This document shows positions 32,420 to 43,941 of a stretch of 64,000 bases of DNA, one piece after another. This DNA is from Agrostemma githago (taxonomy: Eukaryota > Streptophyta > Magnoliopsida > Caryophyllales > Caryophyllaceae). A model generated the notes under the pieces. The model searched no databases, had not been told where the DNA came from, and worked only from the letters and a program-made list of their open reading frames with translations. Positions within the stretch are counted from its first letter, which is position 1. Every line of letters begins with the position of its first letter. The stretch lies in NCBI GenBank assembly GCA_958450325.1, contig OY288257.1:56692938-56756937 (forward strand), read 5' to 3'. The position numbers and the translations under genes were made by a program.

Positions 32420-34095
32420 GTTGGGGAGTGATTCTGCGAGAAAGGGTCGGAAGTTCGGAATGGATCCACCGGACGACGCAAGAGACTCGAGGAATGCTCG
32501 TAGGTGAGCGACACGGAAATAAGACCCTTGATTTGCGTGTGTTAGCGGTCATCGGGTTAGGGACTCGGGTGCTTTAGACTTATGGTGTGTTTGGCGAAAC
32601 GCCTAATAGACTTTGTATCTCTAGAACGAGAAGATTTGACACAAATCTCGGGAGTGAGATTTAATGGAAAGGACTTCTTGAGACGAGACGATCCAAAAAT
32701 ATAAGACCTCGAACGGAGGTGACCCTAGTAACTAACACAGACAGTTAATCACACGGTTGTATGACGTGGGGAGTCGATCTCGATCCCGACTCGGAATCAA
32801 AGAATTTTGATGTTTTCGAAAATGGATGGATTTGAAAATAAATAAACTTTTCAAAAGCGTGAGTCTTTGTCAAATCGGTATTATGATGGTTTAGTGACAT
32901 CGTTTGTAATGTGTGGAAAGTGTTGCTATGTGAGCGTAGAGGATTCGACGATAGCGAAAGTGTAAATTTTGATTTTGCAAAAGAGCGAGGTTGTAAAAGA
33001 ACCGTTTTTTGAAAAATTGTGACGTCTCGTTTTATCGAGACTACTATTAATGAGTAGTTCGAATTTCGCGGTGTAAAGAGTGTTCTTGGTGTCCGTGACG
33101 GTGCTTTGGAGGTGTGACCAAATTCTTATTACAGAATTTAGGTGGCAAAGGTGTTTTTAGAAAACCTTGAAAACGTGCAACCGTATTTATCGATTCCATT
33201 GATTGGGATTTCGATGGTGGTGGCGGTGCTTGTGTAAAAATGTTTCGTGGGTATAACCGTTTTGGGTTCCTTGACTTCATTAATTGAAGTTTCGGTAATA
33301 TTAAAAGTAAAAATAAAATGTAACCGTTTTGCATGCCTTGGTCCCATTGGTCGGGAATTTGGCAATAGTAACGGTGTGTGCGGGAAAGTTTTGAAAACAA
33401 AATGTGACCGTATAAGGTACCTTACTCCCTTTGGTTGGGAGTTTGGTAATAATAACGGTATGTCATCATTTTTTTGAAAATGACGAGTTTTATTTTAGCC
33501 AAGGTAATGGCGCTCAAAAGTGTCTTTTGAAAGTGATGCGTGTAAAATTGGTCATGGTGATGGTGCTAAAGTGTTTTTTGAAAATTTTGACCGGGGTAAC
33601 GATGTTTTAAAGGTGATTTGTTTTTAAAATAAGATGTCCCTTTTCGAAAAACAGAGTTGGGTGCGGCTGAATATATTGTCATGGTTGAATCTGGATTTTA
33701 ATATTTTATTCGGGTTGTCACACATGCTACACATAACTAAGAATGCATACACTCATGCAGGACACAGACACGGGTAGGTTATGGTAGGCTACGGTCCACA
33801 AATAGTCTTTGTTAGGTGACGACAGGTCACCGGGGGAGTTGAGTGTCATCCCGTTCACTTAGTGCCACTCGCTTAGTATATCCACGGAATGCGTGGCTAC
33901 CTTAGACGGCCAGAACGTCAATCGAGGGTCTCTTCGCGTGTCCGTAAAGATCTTACCGCGTAGTGATCGATTGGTCCTAATATCAGTAGGGTGGGCTTTT
34001 TAGGGCCAAAACCTGTAGTGACCACAAATAGGAACTAGGAAATGAGCTTCACTGACCTCGTTCGAGTTACACTACCGCTGGAAACTTGTTTCCAA
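32420..34095 (-). other. Long untranslated leader of element D
   Basis: About 1.7 kb lies between PBS and gag ATG, with no sustained frame. It contains 3-4 degenerate copies of a unit of about 100 bp (about 33100-33600) with ACCGTTTT or ACCGTATA, TTGG-YYGGGAGTTTGG-AAT and AACGGT. Long leaders are usual in Ogre/Tat elements. Confidence 0.55.
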
Positions 34096-34114
34096 ATCCC
34101 CAATGGAGCCGTCA
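34096..34114 (-). promoter_or_regulatory. Decayed primer-binding site of element D (tRNA-Arg type)
   Basis: Minus-strand TGACGGCTCCATTGGGGAT differs from TGGCGACTCCGCTGGGGAT by transitions only. It lies three bases from an LTR ending CCACA. Confidence 0.65.
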
Positions 34115-34117
34115 AAC

Positions 34118-35284
34118 TGTGGACGCCCGTCCGCTCCACCTAGCGCCCCGCGCACGCCCGTGCGGAACCTCTGGTTTTCACGGCGGCCACCCATGCGGCC
34201 CCGTCCGTCCCAGAGCCGGTCCGATCTCGCGTACGGGGCGAGGTGTCGAACCTCGATTTGGTTGACGATTCAGATTGTACTAGACGGATGCGGACATCAG
34301 TGTTTCCGTTAGAATCGATCGAGACGTGTTTGTAAATGTTTAAAGGCCGATATGTTTGGTAAGACGACCTTTTTAGTGAACCGAATTCGTTGTCGATTTG
34401 AGGAGTCGCCACCAAGTCAATTATGGGGACTCGGAGACCGTTCAAGTAAACTTTGATCCTTAGTCGGCTCAAAGATGAGTGGCACGGGGACCTAAAGATA
34501 AAGACTTGTACCCTTAAGCACTCCATGCCTGGAATGAATCTCATTGCCAATGATTTCGAACATCCAAAAACTGTCGATTCTGAGTAAGGGGTGAGGGTAC
34601 GTATTGGGAAGCCAACGTCCGATAGACATCGACACCTAATCCCGGCCGCACATAGCGGCCTCTACTAATCAATCGGTGGGCTGATAACTTTGTTCCTTAA
34701 TTATGACGAAAGTACGATAACATCCGTTGTTTTAACCCTATGTCTTTACTATGTCGGTTGTTTAAGGACAAGTAAGTTTTTGTCGTCGAATTAGTTGAAT
34801 TTACATTTTTTGCATGCGATTTCACGGGACAAGCAGGCCATGAAAAGATGCACGTAGAAGAGTAGAGAGTACTAAGTATCATACGTATTAGCAAATCAGT
34901 TTTAACGTGATAATACGGATTTTAGTCATTCTCGTGGTATACCTTACCTGGTATTATGCTTAAGGTGCGTCGGTTCGGTATTAATAGGGATGCATCAAAC
35001 CACGTGTGAGGGGTGAACATAGGGATTAATATGGAACCCGACCACCGCTTTGTTCAGTTTTAGTTTGTTTACATTTTGAATTTCGTGTTAGGTGATTTAG
35101 CATGCGATTGTAGGGTCATAAAAGCGATAAATCATACGAAAGCGGTAAATGCGAAATCTAAGTAAATCACATTGTGAGGAGTTGCACCCTCGGAGTGTAC
35201 ACTAAACGAGACACGATGCGTAGACGGTTGAGAATGAATCTCGGAACTGCTCGGGTTTAGTTAGGGTGTTTTAGTGCTTATGGT
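34118..35284 (-). repeat. 5' LTR remnant of element D
   Basis: About 1.17 kb. Its PBS-proximal half shares GGTGGCGACTCCT, CCCAATACGTACCCTCACCCC (with gaps) and GCGGCC with the LTRs of elements B and C. The upstream part of the LTR is missing, and the next sequence is the 3' non-coding end of element B in the same orientation. Confidence 0.6.
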
Positions 35285-35292
35285 TGAAGTTG

Positions 35293-35665
35293 AGAACGTC
35301 AAGTCCTGGGTGTACCTGTATGCAGACACATCCCATCTCGGAGTTCCGCGGGGACTTGCTTCTGAAGCCCTGGGTGTACTTGTTTGAAGACACATCCCAT
35401 CTCGGAGCTTCGCGGGGACTTGCTTCTGAAGTCCTGGGTGTACCTGTTTGCAGACACATCCCATCTTGGAGTTGCGCGGGGACTTGCTTCTAAAGCCTTG
35501 GGTGTATCTGTTTGCAGACACATACCATCTTTGATGTAATATTTCAAGAGAAACACCGCCTCGGGTTTTCCGCTGGGGAGTAAAGAAGTTGCGCAGGGAC
35601 TTACTTCTGAAGTCTTAGGTGTATCTGTTTGCAGACACATCCCATCTTGGATGTAGTATTCCATG
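35293..35665 (-). repeat. Five repeated hairpin-like modules in the 3' half of element B
   Basis: Minus-strand units of about 60-75 bp each contain GATGTGTCTGCAAACAGGTA followed by CACCC, and then TTCAGAAGCAAGTCCCCGCG. TGTGTCTG can pair with CAGGTACA (allowing G-U) around a CAAA loop. On translation they give repetitive peptides, but there is no reason to think these are made. Confidence 0.75.
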
Positions 35666-37144
35666 AGAAACACCGCCTTTGATGTTCCGTTGGGAAGCAC
35701 AAGTTGATACTTGAAATGTTAGATTCATGGGCAAAAATAGCAGATATAGTATATTGCAAGATAGCATATAGGAAATGCAGTTAGCATCTATAGAATGACT
35801 TGTGCTGAGGAAAATGATTTTTGCTAGCTAGGAGATAGGTTTTCAAAATTGAAAGAGTTAGAAAAAAAAATTTGCATTTTAAATAGACCGAAATTTGACC
35901 TTGTCGAAAAGGGTTTTTTCAAATGGCTAAGTTTTGCAAGTTCAAAGTGAGAATTTGAAGTGAGAGACATACCGACAGACTGGACTCTAGACGCGATAGA
36001 ACGAGTTGATAGACACGACTTGGACTCTCGAAGGGTTGGACCGCGACTCGGTAGAGGGGTGGGCCACCTAAGATGACAAGACTCTTAAGTTGCGCTATTC
36101 CGTAGCTTAGGCGAAGGGCAACATGGTCGATCATCAAAATGGGAAAGATACGTAATAGTCTGTAATGAGACTGTTTCTGCATGACAAGACTTAGCAGTAG
36201 TAATGGTGTAGTCTAGTGCTCTTTTGAATTCTTAGTTTTGGGGTACTTTCCCAAAGTGGGTGTTGCTTCGAGTCCCCGACAAATTCTTGTCTTCGACTGA
36301 GCCGAGTGCTAGGACACATTATATAAAGGAGGCTATTTTTTGAAAGTCTTTTGGATTTTGTGAGGGGATGGAGAGCTTCTGTCTAAGAGAAGCCCTCAGG
36401 ACGACAAAGCTAACTATTGAGAACATGACAGTGTCGTGACCGGAATGATGGTGCTTTTTTAATTTGTGTCAATGTGGGTGGTTGTGCCCTGATTGAAAGG
36501 CTGCCTACGTATTCACATGTAGTGAAATCAAACCGAGCCGTAGTTAAGGAGATTGGAAGATATATCATGGTGCCTAGTTTATTAGGGCCTTGTGTTTAAC
36601 TAGCCTGTATTGACAGTATAGGCTAGGTGCATTCCCAATGATGTCTTGATCAAAGGGCTAGAATAGTTAAGATGTTGATCCTGTGATTGTGAGCGTTCTC
36701 CGGGGTAGCCCCCAGAGGTGTTGTGAACTATTTGAGCATGCTCTATGCCGACCGCAAGTTGAGTTCCCGTGTTCGGGGCTGGTAACTGGTTTGGATGTTT
36801 TTGGAAATGTGGTGCTAGGTCGTAAGTGGCTTTGATGATTTCACATCTGGAGATCGATTTTGTGGAGCAAAAGCTTCGAGTGTAAGGTATTGTAATATGG
36901 TAGGAAAGGGGGAAGTCGAGTAAAAATGACTCAAACTTCGATCGGGTGGGTTTAATAATGCAGGATCTGGTTTCCTTGTCTGGCCCTAATGGTTAGGGTG
37001 TATCCTATGGAGCTTGAATCCTCAAAATTCTGAGTTGTCTCTTAGCCTAAGTCTCGGAAAGGTCTTGAGGGTTGTAAAGTGGGAAGGTTAAATGGGGCGT
37101 TAGCTGACCAGTCTGATTGTTACCCTTCTATTTGATGGTATGGG

Positions 37145-37345
37145 CATCGATAATTTTGAATTGACCGTACCTCGGTCAAGGGACTTCCACTTGAGTTGCC
37201 GCTAACCCCAGTCATGGGTTTTTGAATTTTTTGGTTGATCTCTTAGCGCTGGTCATGGGATTGTTTTTTTTTTTGCTAACCTCTTAGCCCTGGCCGTGAG
37301 ATCTTCATTTGTGTTAACCGTTTAACCTCGGTCATGGGTGCCTTT
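37145..37345 (-). repeat. Repeats of the GACCGGGGCTGAGAGGTCAAC type in element B
   Basis: Three to four diverged copies, in reverse orientation (for example CTCTTAGCGCTGGTCATGGG). They are equivalent to the larger array in element C at 60222-60600. Confidence 0.75.
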
Positions 37346-37884
37346 TTTTTATGATGATCTGCTTTTCTGTTTTGGCCTTTTGCTCTTCCCTTGGACCATT
37401 GATTTTTTTTTTCCAGTTGTTTTTTATTTGCGGCTATCCTCCCCTATGGTGTTGTGGGTGGATTTAGGGTTCGGCCTATTGGTTCGGTTAGGCCTTTGGA
37501 ACTAAGCCATTGTAAGGCGTAAGCATAATTGGTGTTTACGTGAGTGCAACCCACGGTGGAGTACTCTACAGTTAGCATGGTGGTTTGGATCTCGGGATTG
37601 TCAGCATAATTCCGAGCAAGTTTGGTGGAAACATCGTCCCAAGTTAGGTATTTTTGGGATCACGTCTATAGAATCACGATGATTCTTTTTTCTTCTGGTC
37701 AGACTAACGCCTAAGGTAGAGATTGGTCAGTCTTATTGGAAGGGTGTTTATCGTGAGAAATGGGCTTGCCTCCCGTCTTGAACCCAAACTAGGAGACTAC
37801 CTAGATTTGTCATAGGATTCGATACCGCTCCTGCTAAGGATAGTTATGTGGCTTTCTATACCAAACATGGAATAGGTAAAGGAA

Positions 37885-37940
37885 AACATGGGTCTCAGTT
37901 TCTACAATCATTATAGATGTGCCTATAATAGTCACGTGCG
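37885..37940 (-). pseudogene. Disrupted gag zinc knuckle of element B
   Basis: The minus strand reads GCACACGCACGTGACTATTA then TAGGCACATC. In the frame D-Y-x-x-H-I-Y-N-D-C it is the second half of a CCHC knuckle. It is separated from upstream sequence by the same junction as in element C, and non-coding sequence follows directly. Confidence 0.55.
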
Positions 37941-38206
37941 TGTGCTCAGTGTATGATGGTGTTCATCATGTTCTCGGAAACACATAAGGAAAACATATAT
38001 GAGAGATAGAAAAGGCCGAGTGTATTGAAGTGGAAGATAGAACTGAATACAACTGACTCTGACTTTGATTTGGAAATTATGACGTAGGGTATCTTAGACT
38101 CGAACTTAGACTTAGACTCGAATCAAATCCGGACACTCGGATGCTCGGTTGGTATATGTTCTTTTTAGGGTAAGGTCCTTGGTTTGAGGGAACGACAGGT
38201 GCCATG

Positions 38207-40995
38207 CACTACAAGAAAAACAGTCCCGGGCGTCCACTTGGCGGGCGTCCTGAGCATATGGACGCCTATATGGCGTCTGAAAATACAAACGGGCGTCCAC
38301 AGTCAGACGCCAAACTTGGCGTCCCACTAAACATGGGGAACGAAATTCAGGATGGACGGGCGTCCACAAGCGGACGCCATATTCCCTAAATGGCGTCTGA
38401 CAGTGGACGCCATTTAGGGAATATGGCGTCCACAGTCGGACGCCAGTTTGGCTGGATGTGGCGTCCGATAGTGGACGCCCATTTGGCTGGATCTGGCGTC
38501 AAATACCCGCCCACCCCCCTCTCCCCCTTCACTCTCTACAATTCTTCCTCCCTTTCTCGCCGAGCCTCATCTCCATTCCTCTCCTCCATTTTTCATACTT
38601 ATTTGGTACATTATTTCAATCAAGTTAGAATGTAATTGCTAATTGTTGTTAACATTGTTTAATTTCTTGCAAGGTTATGATAATGGCAGGCGGTAGATCG
38701 ACCGAGAGACGTGGTGGGGGTAGTAGGTCTGTTCGGATGTCCACCACGCAATAGGAGGAGGAGGAAATGGTCCCCGAAACGGGACCAAATCAGACCGATG
38801 AGCAGGAGGATGAGAAGCAGCAGCAACAGGGGCAGGAGGAGGAGCTGAAGAAGGAGGAGAACGATCGGGTGATTCTTGACCCTACACGCGTATGGTAATA
38901 TAATCTAAGATGTTGATTATTCTTTTATAACATATGAATTTTTGGACTACATCTTGACAGATTTTGTACATATGCTATCGACTCGACGCAGGTTTCTGCA
39001 TAGACAGGTCGTCAAAGGCTGTACTGCCAGCTACATGGCCGACAGAGGGCAGGGGGGTCGGTATTCCTGTTGGACTCAGGTGCCGGTCGAACTACGGGAG
39101 TGGTGGTTCAACCAATTCCGGGTACGTGGATTGTTTTTGTTACCGAGTTTTTAATTTATAATGTGGACTTTGTAAATATTGCTGCTACTAATTAATCATC
39201 CGCCTTGATTGTGTAGTTAAAGTTCACTTGGAAAACCGAGTTTGAAGGAAGGGTCTGGGAGTGGTATAACGAGACGTGCACACGGCGTTTCGCTTGCGTG
39301 ATGAACAAACGCCACACGCGGGGGACTGCACTAAAAGACCTAAAAGGTGTAGTTTTTTTTATAGTAATCATTTTTAACAAACAATCTAGCTTCAATCGAT
39401 CTTTCACTGTATTAAATAATATATTGGTGTCGTCATATTTCAGGGGACTCGTTGGAGAGGTGGGTTGTGTACCACGACAAGCAGGACTTCAAGGTCAGCT
39501 CTGGAAGGGTCCAGAGGAACAAATTGTCGAATTGTGAACATGAGGGCCAGGCAAACCCGACACATCATCGGGGTTCACAGTCTTCTTTCTGTCGTGCCAA
39601 GAGGGTATGATTTCTACTAATATCGTACTCTTCCTTGAATAATCGTAAACTGTGTTCGCATAATTTATATTCGCCTAACGTTCGTACTCATTTAATAGCT
39701 GCAAGCTGAACTCGGGAGGGTGCCAACCGCGGCGGAGATATTCATCGACATGCACGGGAAGACCGATGCCAAAGGGACTCCTAGCTTTAAGACGAGAAAG
39801 GATCAGGCAATCTGGGTGAGAACTAACTATTTCAAATAAATCGACTTTGTCTATACTTTAGGTGGTAGATAACTATCTTCAATGATTTCATCTAATAAGA
39901 ACTTGAATTGAAATCGCTGTTGTGTACGCAGGATGCCTATCAAGAAGAGCTAGCGAACCTCGAGGCTGCTCCTGATGCTGAGGAAGTCGACCCGAATGAG
40001 AATTTTTTCAAGGTCGTCAAGGGTTACAAGAAAGGAAGTGTGTACGGTGTTGGAAATGCACTCGGTATGTACTTCACATCTCCCACACCGCGTCTTAGAA
40101 CCTGTACACAAATGGAGTACACGCCGGTCGGATCTCAGCAACCCGACCCGGAAAAGGAGGCCATGAAGGAACAGCTGACGGAGCAGCAGCAACAGCGGAA
40201 GGAGCAGGCGGAGCACATACGGAAAATGCACGAACAGATGGCCATGTTTCAGGCCATGTTTCAGAGATGCAACCAAGGTCGTCCCCTATCCCCTCCAGAC
40301 AACAGAGACCCCTTTAACGGGGATGGTGGTAACTCTAGTGCTCCAGCTAGCTTCCCAGTTAGCTGATTGTTTTTTGTTGTTGTTGTAACTTTATTTACGA
40401 TTATGTATCTTCGAACTAGTTCAGATTTGTGTACCTTCACACCGTATGTTAAATCTTTTCTATATAAGTTTTTTCAGCATAAATGAGTCGAGAGATGAAG
40501 TGTTTTGGTTGACTGAGAGTGAATGAAGTTGAGGTATTGTGGATAGTCGACAGTTGTGAGTGGTTGAGAGTTGTGGATGTGGTTTATTTTGTAGGTTTTG
40601 GCTAGACATTGAACGCATGTTTATGGCCATGCAATAACGTAGATAGCTTCCGATAACGGACGCCATGACAGACGCCAGGGGAAGCTAAAATGGCGTCCGA
40701 CTATGGACTCCAGGTGTCCCTGGATGGCGTCCACAGTCAGACGCCAACGTAAGGACCATGGCGTATGACTATGGACGCTATCTGGGGATAATTGGCGTCC
40801 ACAGTCAGACGCCACCCCTGGCGTCCGCTGTCAGTCGCCAATTCTCTTGGCGTTCAATAGTGGACGCCTGTTTTAAAAATGGGCGACCAATCGTGGCTTC
40901 CGCTTTCTGGCGTCTGTTTGCGGACGCCCGTCCGCTTATAGCGTCCACTGTCGGTGCCCACTAGGTGGACGCCTGGGGAACCTTTTCTTGTAGTG
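38207..40995. mobile_element. Non-autonomous CACTA (En/Spm) element
   Basis: Ends are CACTACAAGAAAAACAG and (right) CTTTTCTTGTAGTG, with 3-bp flanks ATG and ACG. Both subterminal regions (38220-38500 and 40640-40980) are filled with TGGCGTCC and GGACGCC units in both orientations, the expected binding sites for TnpA. Only a TnpA-side gene is present; a TnpD (Tnp2) transposase is absent. Confidence 0.9.
38677..40366 (+). pseudogene. CACTA TnpA-type protein (plant Ptta/En-Spm transposase family), six exons
   Basis: Exons by splice signals: 38677-38894, 38961-39121, 39219-39348, about 39444-39604, 39700-39813 and 39932-40366. Key pieces are V-P-V-E-L-R-E-W-W-F-N-Q-F, F-E-G-R-V-W-E-W-Y, T-A-A-E-I-F-I-D-M-H-G-K-T-D, F-K-T-R-K-D-Q-A-I-W and G-S-V-Y-G-V-G-N-A-L-G, then a Gln/Glu-rich coiled coil and a Pro/Ser tail. 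A TAG at codon 26 of exon 1 and an awkward exon 1/2 phase are the only defects I see; use of a later ATG could bypass both. It would bind subterminal repeats. Confidence 0.8.
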
Positions 40996-42785
40996 ACGAC
41001 TCGCTTAAACTCGGCTGTGCGTAAATGCAAGAGAGGGAGTCAAAATAGACACAGCCCGATGTGACGAGAACAACTAGGATTCTTGTATCGGGATACTCGA
41101 ACTAATGTTGACCTAGACAAGGTAACGACCCTAGCTTGGACTTGATCGTGAGACTTGAGCTTCATGAGGGTGAGTCCGAAAATGGGGCGACCGTGTTTGA
41201 CTGCATCGCGTGCTTGGACCAACCATGGCGACCTAAACCTTTAGGAGACTTGAGTGTTCGTAGCATATGTACGACTCAAAGATAGCACCGTAAGGACGCC
41301 GGCGTAGGACGATTGTAGGGTACCCCTTAGGGTGACCGTGGTCAACTGCTCGGGTGGAGGATAGCCTCGAGTTAGACTAAAGACTTTGATAGGACTCAGA
41401 TGGTGTGGCATCTAAGTGACTTGAAAGTGGTAACACGTATAGGACATGACCCTTAGAGCAACCGTGATTGATCGCTCTGATCAAGAGTAGCCCCCGAGTG
41501 GGATCGAATGTTTTGTTAAGACTCGAGTGTCAGACGAGTGACCCTTGGATGTAAGGATCAAGAACCTTTTGTTATAGGGCCATGCCTTGTAAAAGGTTGA
41601 CTCGGCCTCGAGGGAAGGCAAACGGGGTAAAGGAAGAAACTTGCGATGTGAGATCGGTAGAGTTCCGATGCCAGAGACCCTCGAATTGACTTGAATAAGG
41701 ATGACCTTGTGATTAGGGTAGACCCTTAAGTTAAAGGGTTCGTGAATTGGGATGACTCGACTAACGGATTGAAAGATGGGCGAGATTCCTTTAGGAAAGG
41801 TCGTGGGGACCGTCCTGCTAGAGGGAAAGATCGCGTGGGACTTTCTAGTTAGGACTCGAGTGTTTAGATGAATCTTCCATTTACGAGTATATGACACGTG
41901 TTGGTTGGTTACGCCTTTAGAAAAAGACGGACTGGGATAGGGAAGAAACCCGTTATGTAGGATTGACGGAGTTTCGACGCTATAGACCTTCGATAAATTA
42001 TGAAAAGACCGGACACACGGATTACGGTAGGTCCTATAATTTTGAAAATTTGGAGGACGGTCCTGACTTTTGAAATTGGCAGCATGCCGACAGGACTGAG
42101 CTTTTTGAAAAGTTGAATATTTAGAATTTTAAAAATGTGAATATCAAAAATAAATTCCAAAAATTTGAAAAATCGAAAACGGGATCCCGAAGATTTGAAA
42201 ATCGAAAACAACATCTCGAAGATTTGAAAATTCGAAATAGAATTTTGAAAATTCGAAAATCGAAATGGGATCGGAAACTTGGATATTGAAATGAATAGCA
42301 TGCCGCCTAGAAAATAGGCTTGGTTTGAGTCAAATCTAAGTCTAAATTTTGACAGCATCCCGAGTTTTTGAATATTTTTGAAAAGATGCATTTTTTAGAC
42401 ATGACGATTTTTGAAAATGACTTGGAAACCAAGCAGCACATAGTCACGTAAGCATTATAACGACACCATGTATGCTTTACACTAAGTCTTGTTCGATCGA
42501 AATAGGGTCTCTACCAGTGCGCGTGGCCTTTTCGAGAATCGGGACGGACTCCCTTACCAATTTGGATGAGGACATGCCGCGAAACCCGTACGAATTAGCC
42601 ATGAACACCTTGACATAACCAATTTGGAATATATCGCGGTATAGTGGGACGTCGGTCGCCAGTACCGCCCGGGTAAAAATGAGTTTATGCATGAACCGTA
42701 AAAGTAATGCGCGTATTGTACTAATCAAACGATTTCTCCTCGAGTCTTATCCTGAGGATCCTGATGACAAGTTGTACATTAGTCT

Positions 42786-42803
42786 TCCTCAGCGGAGTCG
42801 CCA
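42786..42803 (-). promoter_or_regulatory. Primer-binding site of element B (tRNA-Arg type)
   Basis: Minus-strand TGGCGACTCCGCTGAGGA has one mismatch to the site in element C. It lies three bases after the LTR end CCACA. Confidence 0.8.
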
Positions 42804-43941
42804 AATTGTGGACATGACATAGGTCCACCCCGACGCGGCCACGCGCGTGTTTGGGCGGCGAAATGCATCTCATCTGAGATATTTCTCGGGTTGAAATTTA
42901 AATCGAATTAGGAGTCGCCACCGAAATTTGTGGGAGTTCGGGCCCGTTCGAACCCACTCTATATTTTGGTTGACCGTGCACAAAGTACGACCCACTTCGA
43001 TACTAGAACTTGTGGGGTTCGTTCCTTTGCATTATGATACCGATGCCGAGTTTTCGGATATCGTATATCGAATGACTCTCGTGCGCCAACGGTTTCGGAC
43101 ATCTGGAAACCGAGGTTCTGATTAAGGGGTGAGGCTACGTGTTGGGAAGCCCACAAAGGACACCCAACCCCGCCTGCTCGTAACGGCCTCTACTAAGATA
43201 TCGTTCGGTTTTTGAATATGCGCGCTAGTGAATCGGTGAAATGTTATGCAAACAACACATTACGATGAATAAATATTGAATTGGTTGCTACGTCATTTTA
43301 ATGCATCTTGGTTCACGTCGAAGTGATTTAGCATGTGAGGTTCGTTAAAAATGCGATAAGAGCAAGCAACAAAAATAAACTCGTAAATACAAAATACACT
43401 GGCGGAAATACAACCTGGAAATACAATACAACGAGCATAAAAATCGAGACAATCGAATTAGTAACGACATAATGAACAAATTAGAATAGGTAATGCAATG
43501 CATGGTTTTTAAAATGTAGGCACGTGATGGACTTGACACGTGACGACTAAAAGTCGTAAAAAAGAATTTGATGAGGCTCGTTATATGTAGGAGGCTCACG
43601 TAGAAGCAGCATGGAGGCCACTCGATCGAGTCATGGAAGGGACTCGATCGAGTGCCCTTCGTGAAGTCCGCCTGCCTCTTTTTGAGGGTGTCACTTGATC
43701 GAGCGCCCTTTGTACGGGCATTATCTCATCTTTGAGACGACCCGTTTCGTAACTTTATGTTTTTGAATCAAGATGCAATTACGCTAAATATAAATATTGT
43801 CCGATTTATATTAGCTTAAATCTCGATGGCTCGCCATACTCGACGTTCAGTTATAGAACCGATATCTAGTATTTAGAGCAAAATTTGTAAAATCGAACTT
43901 AATCGAACTAGAACGAACATTGATTCCCTCCGCATCACGAT

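Larger units (their letters stand above)
26443..35284 (-). mobile_element. Element D: decayed Ty3/gypsy (Tat/Ogre-like) retrotransposon, minus strand
   Basis: From right to left (its own 5' to 3') it shows a 5' LTR remnant, a tRNA-Arg-type PBS, a leader of about 1.7 kb, the gag start, a gag zinc knuckle, and then an RNase H/aRH fragment. Protease, RT and integrase are absent, and no 3' LTR is visible. A hAT element splits gag and a MITE splits the pol remnant. The right edge abuts element B. Confidence 0.7.

Noticed and set aside
32098..32507. Pro/Gly/Arg-rich frames
   Set aside because: They reflect GC-rich CGGGCCGTGC subterminal repeats of the hAT element.
35261..35700. Repetitive peptides (M-C-L-Q-T-x-T-P-R type) on the minus strand
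   Set aside because: They come from translating the hairpin repeat modules of a non-coding retrotransposon region in several frames. No start context, splice structure or family motif supports expression.
41481..42391. Minus-strand frames of 138 and 160 residues
   Set aside because: They fall in the leader region of element B, which aligns with the non-coding leader of element C; frames are not conserved between the two.
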